In this document: positions 1-11,144 of the stretch, in pieces
How the letters are laid out: each line of letters opens with the position of its first letter
Numbering within the stretch: position 1 is the first letter of the stretch
Assembly (NCBI GenBank): GCA_903813345.2
Contig: CAIIXF020000007.1
Span: 15,422,714-15,486,713 of the forward strand
DNA length: 64,000 bases
Direction of reading: 5' to 3'
Source of the DNA: Owenia fusiformis
Lineage: Eukaryota > Annelida > Polychaeta > Sabellida > Oweniidae
The notes under the pieces: model-generated
Told to the model about the DNA's origin: nothing
Database searches by the model: none
The model's input: the letters and a program-made list of their open reading frames with translations, nothing else
Program-made: the position numbers and the translations under genes

Positions 1-1700
1 CGAAATGTCACCTGGATTTTTTTGCCGGGGAATGTCTCGTTCTCACTTATCTTAATCCAACAATTGTTAAGTTAATTGAAAATGCCACGCGTTGGTGTAT
101 ATTGATATGATAAACCTGTACAACAAAATGTCAAAGTTGTTAACAATCGTTTCGCCTCTTCACCAAATCGGGAGAATTCTCTGAAAATAAATCGTAAATA
201 TTGATGAATATTAAGCCTTAGGCGTCGTTTTTTGAAACACGTTGATCTTCTCTCAATTCAAAATATATGTGTAAGTAATAGTGATGGGTGTGTTATTTCT
301 GCCAGGGTTTGAGCTATATATATTATTGTATGGCTTATACCTTTGTGCTAAGGGGCGATACTATCGTCTAGACATGTCATTTATGGTTAACCTGGACAAT
401 TAAGATTTAATACTTTGAACTGACACCAAAATAAATATCGACACTAAGGCCCCTTTCATTGCCTCCCCTCCCGCTATCTAAATACACGGTGTATAACCAA
501 AACGCTGTTACAGGCAGGCCGGAGGGCGTCTCTACCGACTCCAAACAGAGAAACGCTGGCAACCCGTTCTGACAATTTTAAGAATAAGAGAACTTGTTTC
601 ATACACAGCCTGTAACATTCGATGAGTGTTTTATTGTACTTGGCCGACTTACTTGAGGAATTTTGGAAAAACTGCATGCAAAAAGCAGTGTAAGTAATAC
701 AACTTATTTGTCATTCTACAAGTAAAAGTACGTTCTGTATTATTTGAAAATATAATGGTATGTGCGAACGATTCATTCCGTATTGACAAGTTCATCATAA
801 TGCGAATTGATACGATTATTGCTTAGTGTTAGCCATCGAACGGTATATAACATGTAATCATTTAACGTATGAGGGAGAAGAGAAACAAGGCATTAACATG
901 CAAAATGTCACCCGCACAATAATAACGCTCAAAACCGCATCGTTTAGAAGAGAATGAACGTTCCAGAACGAATGTTGTAACAGCGTTTTGGTATCACATT
1001 ATGATCTATTCTAATATAAATGATTCTCGAACTAAATAATGGCCGATTAATCATTGCTCTAAGTTTTTCTACCATAATAGACTCGTCTCTACAATGCATA
1101 TACATTACATGTCTACCCACATAAAGTTCCATATTTATAACAATGAATACAACTGAACAACCCCATCTTTATAAATATGTGAAATCACAAATACATTATT
1201 TTGCATTTAACGTGTGCTTTCTAGAACTCACAACGAATTGCACCATCTTTTTGTGATGTTGAACAATGTCACTCTGACAACGGTAACATTTACGTGTTTA
1301 TATAATAATATATCGAGATACTAGTGCAGACCTAATCCAGACACCTTTGGTTCTGTGGAGGGTTGCATGTATTTTGATCTTTTGATGCATCAGACAGTAA
1401 TTTATTTATGATCATGCATTTTTAATTTTCATATAGATAGGGTTATTCAGCTAAATATTGTTATCGCTCAGTTACTATAGAACTGCTGGGTTTCAGTGTG
1501 TTACCAAGCCACTGTCTTGGTGACAAAGTGAGAAACACATCTGCAAATTAACATTTGTGACATTCTGTGATGTCATTAGAGGAACAATATACAATGCATT
1601 TAGAAATTTCATGCACTTACCTATATCATGGACTTCAGGTCCGTGCTTATATGCATGGATATTTATTGCTAGAAAATACTATATCTAAGATATAATAATA
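1..1700. other. AT-rich stretch, no gene recognised
   Basis: No reading frame here resembles a known protein family, and the short open frames lack convincing splice signals or homology. The sequence is AT-rich and non-repetitive to the eye. It lies beyond the 3' end of the minus-strand SNAPC1 gene and could be intergenic or the intron of a gene outside the window. Confidence 0.5.
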
Positions 1701-1717
1701 TTGGACATGTATATTGT

Positions 1718-1960
1718 ATGTGTTTACATAATGCTCTTTGTGTTTGCAGTGCTTTGTATTCCAAAATGCCCCATGTGTTCACACAATGCTCTTTGAGTCT
1801 ATGTGCTCACACAATGTTCTATTCTACAAAATGGTCTATATATTCTCACAATGTTTTATGTTCACATAACGCTCAAAGCATTCACACAATGCTCTTATTT
1901 CACATTGTGTTTACAAAATCCTCCCTTGACAGGATGAATCACAAACATTCAATTCTGAAA
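1718..1960. repeat. degenerate minisatellite, ACACAATGCTCTTTG-type unit
   Basis: The motif (T)CACACAATGCTCTT and variants recurs about eight times at irregular spacing of roughly 20-40 bp, for example near 1719, 1780, 1808, 1846 and 1885. An 85-residue open frame running through it is a by-product of the repeat and is not supported as a gene. Confidence 0.6.
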
Positions 1961-2854
1961 GATGTGTCATTTTGAGTATCTCCAAACTCCAATGGCAGTG
2001 CTAGTCTTCAGCAATCACTGCAGCAGGTAAAGGATTAAATTAAATTAAATGATATCATTGAAAATTTGGAAAACTTGATTGATTGGATTGCATATATTGC
2101 TTGATAAACCCCATATGCAACAAATCTTTTACGCACAATTTCTTCCACATAGATTTCTTTTCTAATATTTCATGTTTTATAAATAATTCGACAAAATAAG
2201 AAATAAATTTCCTATGGCCAGGCTCATTTATCAAAGAGTATTAGTTGAATATATATAAAACTTGAATGATATACCACGTGATGACCCTGTTTATGTACAT
2301 GTGTTGATTAAACATGCAAATGTTGGTTGACATACAAATAATCCAAGGTTTTTAAAGAATTTTAGCATTGCATCTATGGAGATTTGGCCCAAGTTTTTTA
2401 AATTGTCATAGAAAATTATTCAAATTACATAACTGTGTAAATCAAAGCTAGTATGGGAGATAACTGTATAAATCAAAGCTAGTATAGGAGAAAACAGTTC
2501 ACTGAATTCAAAGATGCCATTTAAAAGAAGGTAATGTAAGTCATTAGAGATCTAATATGTAAATCTCTTAAAATCTCACAAAAAACGAGATTTAGCGAGA
2601 TTTCAAAAGTTATATGGAAACTATATTATTAACCTGCTCCAGTGTCTTGGATAGTGTTACTGTTCAAAGGAGTATGGAGTATCTTGCAACATATTTCAAA
2701 ATGTTTCGTGACACAGTTCTGAGCATTTTGGAATATCTCTATCTACAAGTATTCTAATTTGGCATGATAGCTGTAACAGCTGGTGTATAGTATGCACACT
2801 GGACACTGTACAACATCAGTTATTCAACCCATTCCTTCTCATTAACTTTATTAC
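1961..2854. other. spacer downstream of SNAPC1, nothing recognised
   Basis: No gene is seen. Two partial direct repeats (TGTATAAATCAAAGCTAGTA-like, near 2433 and 2465) are the only local structure. On the minus strand an AATAAA signal (2847-2852) sits within 10 bp of the SNAPC1 stop codon, so the 3' UTR of that gene may be very short and end within this stretch. Confidence 0.5.
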
Positions 2855-5800
2855 TTATTCTTTAGATTTTTTAGCTTTAACTGCAGGCTCAGGTTTCACA
2901 GTTGATGTATCAATGGTACTTAAATCAGGTTCAGATTTTACTTTGGATTTTCTTTTCCTCTTAGTTTTAGTCTTGTCCTTAGATTTACCTGACTCCTCTG
3001 CAGATTTTTCTTCCGAGTTTGGACTGTCTTTAGGTTTTGTCATTTTGGGTTTTGTTTTGTCCATAGATTTAGTCTTGTTTTTGGCTTTTTTATCTTTCTT
3101 CTCAATCAAAATTTCCTCTTGAATTTCTTTATCTTTTGTTTTTTTAGATTTCTTACTTTTAGTATCTGGTTTTGTTGATGATTTAAGTGTGTCCTTCTTG
3201 GTCTGTTTCTTTTTCTCATTTGACTTAGGAGACTTTTTGCCTTTTCCCTTTCCTTTGCCTTTAACTGAAAACATTAATGAAATAAAATAAATCACCATTG
3301 ATTAAACGCTGCAAGTCATATATGGCTTGAGATAGCAAGAATAAAGTCCAATGCTGATCTGAAGATACATTGCTACAAACCATGGTTTATTTCTTTACTT
3401 GAACACTTTTCTCATACACTTTATCTGTCAAACTATTTCATGAGACTTTGAAGTAAAAAAGACCCGAGGTTTAACAGACCCAGAGGCCTAGATCCAGCTA
3501 GTTTCAATACATTTTCAGCATGTACATGGAAGATCACATGACAATTGCTCAGTAATATGAATTGAAATTGATTAGTATGAGGCCACTTAATGACTGTTTA
3601 TCCTCATTCCTGGGTACTTACCCTGAGTTTGTTCTTCCTCTGTCTCAAATGAGGGCATGCTGAGAAGGGCAGATTTCAGGATCGGTCCAACATCTACACT
3701 TGGTACAGATAGTTCTGCAAATAAAAACATTTACGGGTCACCTTGGATGGATGTAAGATATGGATTTGATCCACATAGTTTTATCAACTTTGAAACATAT
3801 GCGTTTTAAATACAAAGTAATCAGTTAAATCAGTCTAAGCACTTGCTTTTTTTGATAGCTTCATCAAAATCAATGTCAATGTTTGGTTTCTTCTTCATGG
3901 GTTCATCTTCATCAGGACTTAGCATTTCAGGGCGACGATGACGTCTTGATTTGTTCTTGGAAGCACCCATTGTTGTGGATGCTTTCGCTCGTATTGAAGC
4001 ACGGGATTTTCCAATGTCTGATACAGTCTGGAATAAAATGTATAATAAATAGGAATAAAAAGCATACACTTCAAATAAAAATGACATTATCACTGTTATT
4101 TTAACTAGAAAACAGCAACTCCATGGAGTAGGAAATCCTGCCAAACAAAATATGTCTTGAAAATTTCTTCTTGAACAGAGCTCCCCCCTAGGTATCAGCA
4201 TATAAAATTTGAACCAAATCTGTCCACTGTTTTTTGAGTTATCAAAGATTAAGCTTTTTACGGAAAATGGTAGCCACTTTGAAATTCAGCTGCCATCTTG
4301 AAATTTCTTCTTGAGCAGAGCACCCTTGTCTCTAGGCATCAGCATATGAAACTTGAACCAAATCCATGAACTGGTATGTGAATTATCAAAGATTACATTA
4401 CAACAACAAATGAGTGCCATTTTGATGAATAGCAGCCACCTTAGCAAAAGAACCAAATCTGTCCGCTGTTGTTTGACTTATCAAAGATTACATTATTTTA
4501 CAAAAAATGGCAGCCATTTTGAAATTTGGTAGCCATCTTAAAAATGTCTTCTTGAGCAGAGGAGGTCCCTTGTCTCTAGGCATCAGCATATAAAATTTGA
4601 ACCAAATCCGTCAAGTTGTATGTTGATTTATCAAAGATTACATTATTTTCCAAAAAAATGGCGGCCAGTTTGAAATTCGGTAGCCATCTTAAAAATATCT
4701 TCTTGAGAAGAGGCATCTAGTCTCTAGGCATCAGACTATAATTGTGGTGGTGAAGTAAAAATCCTATGTAAAAGTGAGAAGGTAGTTACACGTGTGGCTA
4801 ACCAATGGGGATCAGGGTATGAGACTTAACACTTACAGCTTCATGATCTGAATCACCCTCACTTTCTGATGTTGTTATACCACCATCTTTCTTTCTCATA
4901 CGACGTCCAGTAGTACGCCATTCTTCATGTGAAGTAACATTTCTGCAAATATAAATTAGATAAAGGGTGATTCCTCTAAAATAAAGTCATTCAATCAAGA
5001 CATGGTCCTTCAACAGACTACTGTGTATTCTCCATGACCATAAAATAATCTTTTATTCTTTTACAGATGCAGGAACATGTAGATCCCTCCCTACCTTTGA
5101 TTATATAACATGTGAGTGCATACAGCAATACACCTGAACTTAATATAAAGATACAAATAACATTATTCTGAACGATCTTTAGTCCATTTGAGTCTAGTAT
5201 GTAATTTTGTATGTAGAGTTCAAAATCTCCAACTACAAGGCACCTACCATTTGTTACAGATGCCATGTTACAGACGCCCAACACAAACCACCACCCATAA
5301 GAAAGTTGGAGGCTATAACTTGGGGTGGTGACATAATAACTAAAATTAATTATGGTTTAGTTCAGTTAGTTTAGTTCATTCATTTATTTATAGTGGTCAG
5401 TCATTATAAATGAACATGTACTTTAATTTCCATACCTTGTTATATAATGCACCAGTTGATTTTCTATAACATTAAGAGATTCATCAACCTGCTTGGAATC
5501 CCCTGTTAAACGGTTCTTCATCTGCTGATAGTTCTCATGAAATGCTGATAATTGCTACAAAAGATTTAATTTCATTTATTTTTGAGTTTGTCCATACTCA
5601 TTTTCAATTTTCAAAAATGATTATTTTTTTGTTTCTCAAACAATGATAATTTCCAGGAATGAATATTGATGTCAGTCTCTACTTATATATCTTTGTTCAT
5701 TTAGTTATCGCATATGGTGTATTAGAAGATCAGAGTCAGACAGAGTCAATTTTAAGTTCTTTCGATTTAAAAATGTTTATTTTTATAATTGCAGATTTAG

Positions 5801-7636
5801 ATTAACATGCAAAATTTCACCACCTGCCACTTGTTACAGATGCACCGACAGCCATCTATAAAAAAAAAGTTGATGACAATATGTCACCACTGTAATAATA
5901 TTGAAATTGTAGCAAAAAACTATAGAAATAGGAAACAGGGATATTTTGAATAACATACCTCAATATTATCTGATTCAAATAGTTCACCTATGATGCTCTT
6001 TTGTTTGCCAAGTTTCTCAGGTTTATCAGTATCCTCAGAAGTTGGCCTCAGACAGGGGTACATCTAAAGAATAAGAAAGAGATCACTGTTAGTTGTTGTG
6101 ATGACATGGTATGACCCTACATCTATCTACAAACTATTTCAGTAAATAAGACCATTTGTGTGGTAAAAACCTGGCTTTTATCAAAATGTTCTATAATCTA
6201 ATTATTACTCTGTAATTCTGTGCTATGAGGATCAATGTATGCATTTTATTGTATAGTGGACTAATGTACAGATCAATGCACATGTACATAAATAAGCATC
6301 AACTTAGGTCCTAGGTGTTAAGAGACATGAATCATAAAAGAGAATCACCACTATAACAAGTATTTTACATGTAAAACTTTACTGTAGTCCCAGTATTTTT
6401 GGCGTTCGATCTAGTTTCGCAATGGTGGTAAAATCGCGAAAGTTGACCGTGATGACATAGTAGTAGGTGTACTTAGTGAAATTCGCAAAATTTAATAGTC
6501 GCGAAATCATGTTTTTTCAAAGTTCGCAAATTTAAACTCACGAAATTAACTGGGAGTACAGTTTTCAGAATGTAATGACTAGGAATCACAAACCTCAGCT
6601 TCAGTAGCTGTGAAGAAGAAGGCATTTTCATAGACCAGTTTCCTGAATATATAGTCTGCGTCAAGATGTTGCTGGCTTTGGACCTCTAAGTGAAACTCTT
6701 TTATTTTCCTCCAATTATCAACTGTCACACGAAACTACAAATATATGAACATTTAAAATCTTAGAAGACTGGTAATTCAGAATTCTGTATAGTAATCAAT
6801 CTACAGTTTAAAGGCCCTATGCAAAGTTTAAAAATACTTTTCATCACTAATCATTATATGGTTTTAAATTATGTAATATGTGTGTACTCACTAATTTTAA
6901 CACATCACAAATTGTGCAATACATGACAATAAAATTCAAACCCTAGAGGTGACATAACATACCCTGACTCGAGGAGTAGTTAGCTGCTTGAAGTAGAGCC
7001 CATACATCATATAGAGGGCACCAACTTTCACTTGTATTTCAAAGGGTGGCAATATATAGGATATTGCTATTCTAAATACTTCTTCTGTCATCTGTAATAA
7101 GAATGATGGAATGCAACATAAGAATGTATAAATCGCCCTCAAAAAGAAAAAAAGAAAATATCCTGGAGAAAACACTGCTCCAGATTTATATCATTGGATA
7201 ACTTTATTCAAGTACATGTACCAGTTGATACATTCTGCCACCTTATCCACTTGTTGCCAAGTAGAAATATTAAAACAAGGATTTTACTTATGATTACTCC
7301 AGAGCTAAGATGCTATAAATGCTTTCACTGGATACACCCTTACAACTTCATTTACCACCATTTTCACATTAATTCTATGGAGACACAAAAAAAGAAATAA
7401 ACTCCACTACTTCCCCATCAGCCACCCTATAAAAAGATTCTTACCTCACGCAACTCATTTTGTTTCTGTCTTCCCATATATATGGTAGGCATGTTGCGAT
7501 CTCTCCAGATTTTGGCAAATTCTTCATATCGAAGACTGTTTGTTTCAGTAAAAGCTGCAATCAAATTCTCCAAATCTGTTCTTATGCCTAGGGCAGGATG
7601 CTGCGGTCTTTCAATATTCTTTTTCCCACCAACCAT
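2855..7636 (-). CDS. SNAPC1: snRNA-activating protein complex subunit 1
   Basis: SNAPC1 is part of the nuclear complex that binds the proximal sequence element of snRNA promoters for RNA polymerases II and III. Nine exons join in frame: 7636-7445, 7091-6963, 6734-6594, 6063-5959, 5554-5436, 4942-4837, 4027-3847, 3714-3622 and 3264-2855, giving 491 residues against 368 in human. Exons 1-3 (residues 1-154) carry the conserved core: RYEEFAKIW, LPPFEIQVKVGALYMMYGLY and HLDADYIFRKL line up with the SNAPC1 domain. Exons 6-7 are charged, with an RRHRRPE patch similar to the RRHRQ stretch of the vertebrate protein. Exon 9 is an almost pure Lys/Ser/Thr tail starting KGKGKGKGKK, longer than in vertebrates. 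Phases agree at every junction; exon 7 needs a GC donor. An acceptor at 7684-7686, before the start codon, shows that a 5' UTR intron exists. The match was recalled, not searched, but is strong. Confidence 0.93.
3715..3846 (-). other. SNAPC1: probable GC-AG intron of SNAPC1
   Basis: Between exons 7 and 8 no GT donor gives an open frame. A donor reading AAA|GCAAGT on the minus strand ends exon 7 at 3847 in phase 1, exactly the phase required by the acceptor at 3715-3717 (TTTGCAG|AACT). The nearby GT (AA|GTGCTT) would give phase 2 and a stop in exon 8. If unspliced, the protein would end at TGA 3830-3832 after residues KSKCLD and lose the Lys-rich tail. That makes an alternative short isoform possible. 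Confidence 0.7.
4105..4745. repeat. tandem repeat of about 150 bp with ATGGCAGCCAT-type cores, in SNAPC1 intron 6
   Basis: Four to five diverged units each contain TTCTTCTTGAGCAGAG, a CTAGGCATCAGCATATAAA segment, AACCAAATC, ATCAAAGATTACAT and a pair of (A)AATGGCAGCCA / GGTAGCCATCTT cores. The left end (AACTAGAAAACAGCAACTCC, near 4105) resembles the left end of the repeat at 8360, so both belong to one family. It lies wholly inside an intron. Confidence 0.75.
5235..5335 (-). repeat. dispersed GTCACCAC/GTGGTGAC repeat, copy 1
   Basis: A minus-strand copy in SNAPC1 intron 5 of a family of about 100-160 bp seen seven times in the window. Read on its own strand, the family starts with a short palindrome of the type ATGTCACCAC...GTGGTGACAT, continues with TATAGTCTCCAAC..TTTTTGTGGATGG, and ends CATCTGTTACAAATGGCAGGTGGTGACATTTTGCATGTTAATGCCTTG. 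No RNA polymerase III A/B boxes are obvious, so it is probably a foldback/MITE or a degraded SINE tail. Confidence 0.7.
5803..5905 (-). repeat. dispersed GTCACCAC/GTGGTGAC repeat, copy 2
   Basis: A second minus-strand copy, in SNAPC1 intron 4. It reads GTTACAGATG / CACCACCTGCC ... ATGTCACCACTG on the plus strand. It is more diverged than copy 1. Confidence 0.7.
6381..6562. mobile_element. 182-bp MITE in SNAPC1 intron 3
   Basis: Terminal inverted repeats ACTGTAGTCCCAGT (6381-6394) and ACTGGGAGTACAGT (6549-6562) match at 13 of 14 positions. The interior is rich in TTCGCGA/TTCGCAAA words (several TCGCGAAA and TTCGCAAA motifs). No coding capacity. The superfamily cannot be assigned from the ends alone. 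Confidence 0.75.
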
Positions 7637-7683
7637 GATGTCTCAAGATGATAACATGTGCATATAATTCCAACAGATAAACC
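7637..7683 (-). other. SNAPC1: 5' UTR part of SNAPC1 coding exon 1
   Basis: On the minus strand a long T-rich tract followed by CAATTTCAG ends at 7684, a strong acceptor 47 nt upstream of the start codon. Transcription therefore begins further upstream. The best candidate donor is CTT|GTAAGTGC at 11285-11280. Confidence 0.6.
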
Positions 7684-7689
7684 CTGAAA

Positions 7690-8150
7690 TTGAAAAAAAA
7701 TTATTTACAGCATCCATTCATCTTTGAGAGGAAGACCGGCAATCAGTCTTTTCATAGACCTTATCCTGCACAATGACTGTGGTCCTGCACTTTGAAAAAG
7801 GAAATTTTCAGAAAAATTGCACCTCTTTTTCTAACTAAGGCCGAATTCTGTTTTGTCCTTCAGCCAGTTTTACAAGTTCTACACATCGTTTACATGACCA
7901 GGATCACAATGGGCATGGTCAGCATGACCTTAAACATGATGAAACAGCTTTTACAGCCCTCTGAAAAGTTAAAAGCTGTATTTTCAGAAAGGTCAGAACA
8001 GAATATTTCGAGTTTTTTAAAAAATAACTGATTAGGCCTACATGTACTTTAAATGATAGGAGCTTTGAAAATTTGAAAAATTGTCTGAAACAAAACTTGA
8101 CTCTCAACTTGTTTCTATCATATTATCTTTTTTTACCAGATTATTACTTG
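7690..8150. other. non-coding spacer, probably 5' UTR intron of SNAPC1
   Basis: Open frames at 7792-8031 (plus) and 7919-8107 (minus) overlap, lack homology and have no splice context. Nothing else is seen. Confidence 0.5.
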
Positions 8151-8154
8151 ATCT

Positions 8155-8335
8155 GGAAATCAGGTAATTATAGGATATCCTATGATTTTGAGGAATATCA
8201 TTTTTATCTTTGAGGTGATATTGATATCTGCACGAGAGAGTAGAGCGAACAAGTGCATATATTGATATCACTGAGTAGATTAAAATGATATTCTGAAAAA
8301 AATCATAGGATGTTCGTATTATCCTAAATTATCAT
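8155..8335. mobile_element. small foldback element
   Basis: The two halves mirror each other imperfectly: ATCCTATGATTTT (near 8178) against AAAATCATAGGAT (near 8299), and GATATTGATATC against its copy near 8258. The centre reads GAGAGAGTAGAGCGAACAAGTGC. The layout (GATATTGATATC arms around a G/C-richer centre) resembles the foldback element at 22140-22350, which suggests one family. Confidence 0.6.
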
Positions 8336-8349
8336 ATTAGCGCAACTGC

Positions 8350-8920
8350 ATTGTTTACAACTAGACAACAGCAACGCCAAAGCGTAGCAAATCCCATCGA
8401 ACAGCCAAGGCTGGCATTTTTACAAACAAAGTAAATAGCAAAAATGGAAGCCACCTTCTACCAAAAGTGTCAGAAGACAGTGTGCCATGCTTATAGTATT
8501 CACATACCAAATATGAACAAAATCTCTCTACTACTTTTCGTGTTATAGTAAAATATGGTAAAATGGCAGCCATTTTGAAAAATGGCCGCCATCTACCAAA
8601 TCATTAGACAGTGTGCCATGCTTATAGTATTCACATACCAAATATGAACAAAATCGCTCCACTATTTTTCGAGTTATAGTAAAAATCGTAAAATAACGAG
8701 TAAAGGCCGCCATTTTTCAAGATGGCTGCCATGTGCTTCTTTAATCTCTACATTTCTAGCTTTATTCATGTCCTATATAATTTTTTTACATTTAAAACAT
8801 ATTGCTATTACAGTTTTACATATTGCACCTAAATTACTGTAAAATTGGCACTAAAGTGGCCGCCATTTTTAAAGAGTGGCCATTTTGAGAATCGGCTTTC
8901 GAGCAGACCTTCTACCCCCA
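8350..8920. repeat. repeat with multiple GGCCGCCAT/ATGGCAGCC cores
   Basis: Units of about 150 bp contain GTGTGCCATGCTTATAGTATTCACATACCAAATATGAACAAAATC followed by ATGGCAGCCATTTTGAAAAATGGCCGCC cores. Two units (near 8475 and 8605) are nearly identical. The left end (AACTAGACAACAGCAACGCC) matches the family in SNAPC1 intron 6. CCCATCGAAC near the left end and GTTGATGGGA near 9079 at the right suggest weak terminal inverted repeats that would also enclose the minisatellite at 8969-9054. Confidence 0.7.
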
Positions 8921-8968
8921 TAGGGTATATGTGTACAAAATCGGGCCAACAGCATTTGAGTTATTGCC

Positions 8969-9054
8969 TGGATGGACTTACGTACGGACGGACTTACGTA
9001 TGGACGGACTTACATACGGACGGACTTACGTATGGACGGAAGGACGGACGGAGG
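8969..9054. repeat. 16-bp minisatellite GGACTTACGTACGGAC
   Basis: About five tandem units of GGACTTACGTAYGGAC, grading into GGACGGAAGGACGGACGGAGG. It sits at the right side of the GGCCGCCAT repeat and is followed by CCCTCCGAACTTCG, a layout suggesting that it is an internal part of a larger mobile element. Confidence 0.85.
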
Positions 9055-9164
9055 CGTTCCCAAAATCCCTCCGAACTTCGTTGATGGGATAATAATTAAG
9101 GTCTGGTTAAATTTAACACTTTATCATATAAGATTTTATTGGAACAAACATATCACACATAACT

Positions 9165-10550
9165 AGATGTTTAAGATTGCAAGCAATCTTACGGAGGCCC
9201 CGTAGGCTTTTTTGAACATTTAAAGGTCAGCCAAAGGTCTTAAAAACAAGGTCATATATGAACTCCATGCATCTTTTAGAAAAAAAAGTTTGGTCAATTT
9301 GAAGCAATGTGAAATTTGACCTTAAAAAATTTCAACATTAGACCTTTTTCAGCTTTTGAGGTCCAATATCTCAAAACTGGTGCAGAATTTTAATAGCTAA
9401 TCAATTGTTAATATGTGTAAAACCTTTAGAGGAATATATATCCTGACTTTAGTTCAAAAATATTGATTTGTAGTCACAAACTTTGAGAAACTTAGAAAAC
9501 ACTGTTTGTGATCTTGTTTGATGACCTTGACCTTTGACCTTGAAAATTTTACTTTTTTTAGACCTCAGTATATCTTTTCTGATTGAATAAATCTAAATTT
9601 TAATCCAGAAAATCAATTTGAAAAGTCAACCTTTTTGACCTTTCGAAGGTCACTGAAGGTCAACTAAAGGTCATAGGTCAAAACTAAGGTCAGATTTCAG
9701 TTCCTGAGAAGAAAAAAATTGGTCAATTTAGAGCAAGTTGAAATTTGACCTTGAAAAATTTCGAAATTTGACCTTTTTTCAGTTTTTGAGTTCTAATATC
9801 TCAAAACTGGAGCAAAATTTTAATAAATAGTCAATTGCTAATATGTGAAGAACCTTTAGAGGAATATATATTCTGACTTTCAGTAAAAAAATTGATTTGT
9901 AGTCTCCAATTTTGAGAAACTTAGAAAACACAGTTTGTGATTTCGTTTGATGACTTTGACCTTTGACCTTGCAAATTTTACTTTTTTAGACCTCAGTGGG
10001 TCTTTTGTGAATAAATATACCTAAATTTGAATCCAGAAAATCGAGTTGAAAAATCAACTTTTTTGACCTTTCGGAGGTCACTGAAGGTCAACTAAAGGTC
10101 AAAGGTCAAAAGTAAGGTCAGATTTGAGTTCCTGAGAACTTGTAGATGATTTTAAAAAAGAATTTGGTCAATTTGAAGCAAGTTAAAAAATGACCAATTT
10201 TTACCGTTTTTTGACGTCAATTATCTCAAAAACGGTAAAAAATTAACGCAAACATATCGTGAGTAATTTGTAGGGAATGCTTATATCTAGTTACATTTTA
10301 ATTCATCGCAAGAAATAATGAAGTATGAGGACGAAATCTGAGAAACTTAGAAAAAACTTTGATTTGACCTAGATTTTGACCTTGACCTAGATAAAAATTC
10401 CTTTCCCGGTAAGTTCAACCTAGGTCCCTAGTAGGTTCATATAGTAGATAGTTGAAATCTAGTTAGAAGTAGGAGAATAAAGAGAAGAATAAAGAATAAA
10501 TAATATCTATAAAATCTATAGGAGGCCCCCTGATGGGGCCTCCTAATAAC
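9165..10550. repeat. 428-bp-period repeat dense in AGGTCA half-sites
   Basis: Two long units repeat with a period of 428 bp (for example AGGTCACTGAAGGTCA at 9647 and at 10075), and a third partial unit follows. I count about two dozen AGGTCA or TGACCT hexamers, including direct repeats spaced by one base at 9957-9969 and 10096-10108. GGAGGCCCC words mark both ends (9195 and 10502-10542). No coding capacity was seen. It lies between the SNAPC1 and Rab11-like coding regions. AGGTCA is the binding half-site of many nuclear receptors; any function here is inference. Confidence 0.8.
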
Positions 10551-10559
10551 TGGGGATTA

Positions 10560-11140
10560 AAAGAAATTGACTCCTAGTGTTAGATATTGATTCTTGTATC
10601 TGAGGAAAACAATAAGGTCAGATATGAGAATCAATATCTACTCCTAGTACTAGGATCAAACTTTTTATTTTTCTGAGATTTGGTCATTAAGACCACCCCC
10701 GTCTCTAGTGTGAGGCCAAAACTCTGATAGTCAAAGTCACTAGAGGTTTAAGCTTCCACCATATGATGGTTTTGAGAACTTGTTTGATTGCAATGCATTA
10801 CATGGATGTGCAATCAACAAAACATGGCTCAATCTAATGATATCAAGGGGAATTGAACATGTAAATAAATAAATAAATAACGGACTAATTTCTTCAGATT
10901 CTGATTTGCCATTTGCCCGTCGCAGTGTCTATACGAGAAACTACACGGGAGTTTTAGGATAATGTAGCAAAAAGCACGGATTCACTACAGTGCTGATATA
11001 TAATAATAAAGGGTGCGTTTTCAAACTAAACAGAGTGCTCCTACCAAAATGAATTTGCCTACATACCCCTGAGACTCGATAGATAGAATGCACAAATAAA
11101 ACAAAAGTTTTGCTATTATAGGTAAAAAGTTCTCTTGAAA
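10560..11140. other. intergenic or 5' UTR-intron sequence, nothing recognised
   Basis: Contains a short TAAATAAATAAATAA run (10862) and a pair of ATATTGATTCT/AGAATCAATAT words (10586 and 10629) forming a weak inverted repeat. No gene is seen. Confidence 0.4.
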
Positions 11141-11144
11141 TTTC

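Noticed and set aside
2913-3122. 69-residue hydrophobic plus-strand frame
   Set aside because: It is the reverse complement of the Lys-rich SNAPC1 exon; AAA/AAG codons read backward give Phe and Leu.
7792-8107. Overlapping frames on both strands between SNAPC1 exon 1 and the foldback element
   Set aside because: No homology, no splice signals, mutually overlapping.
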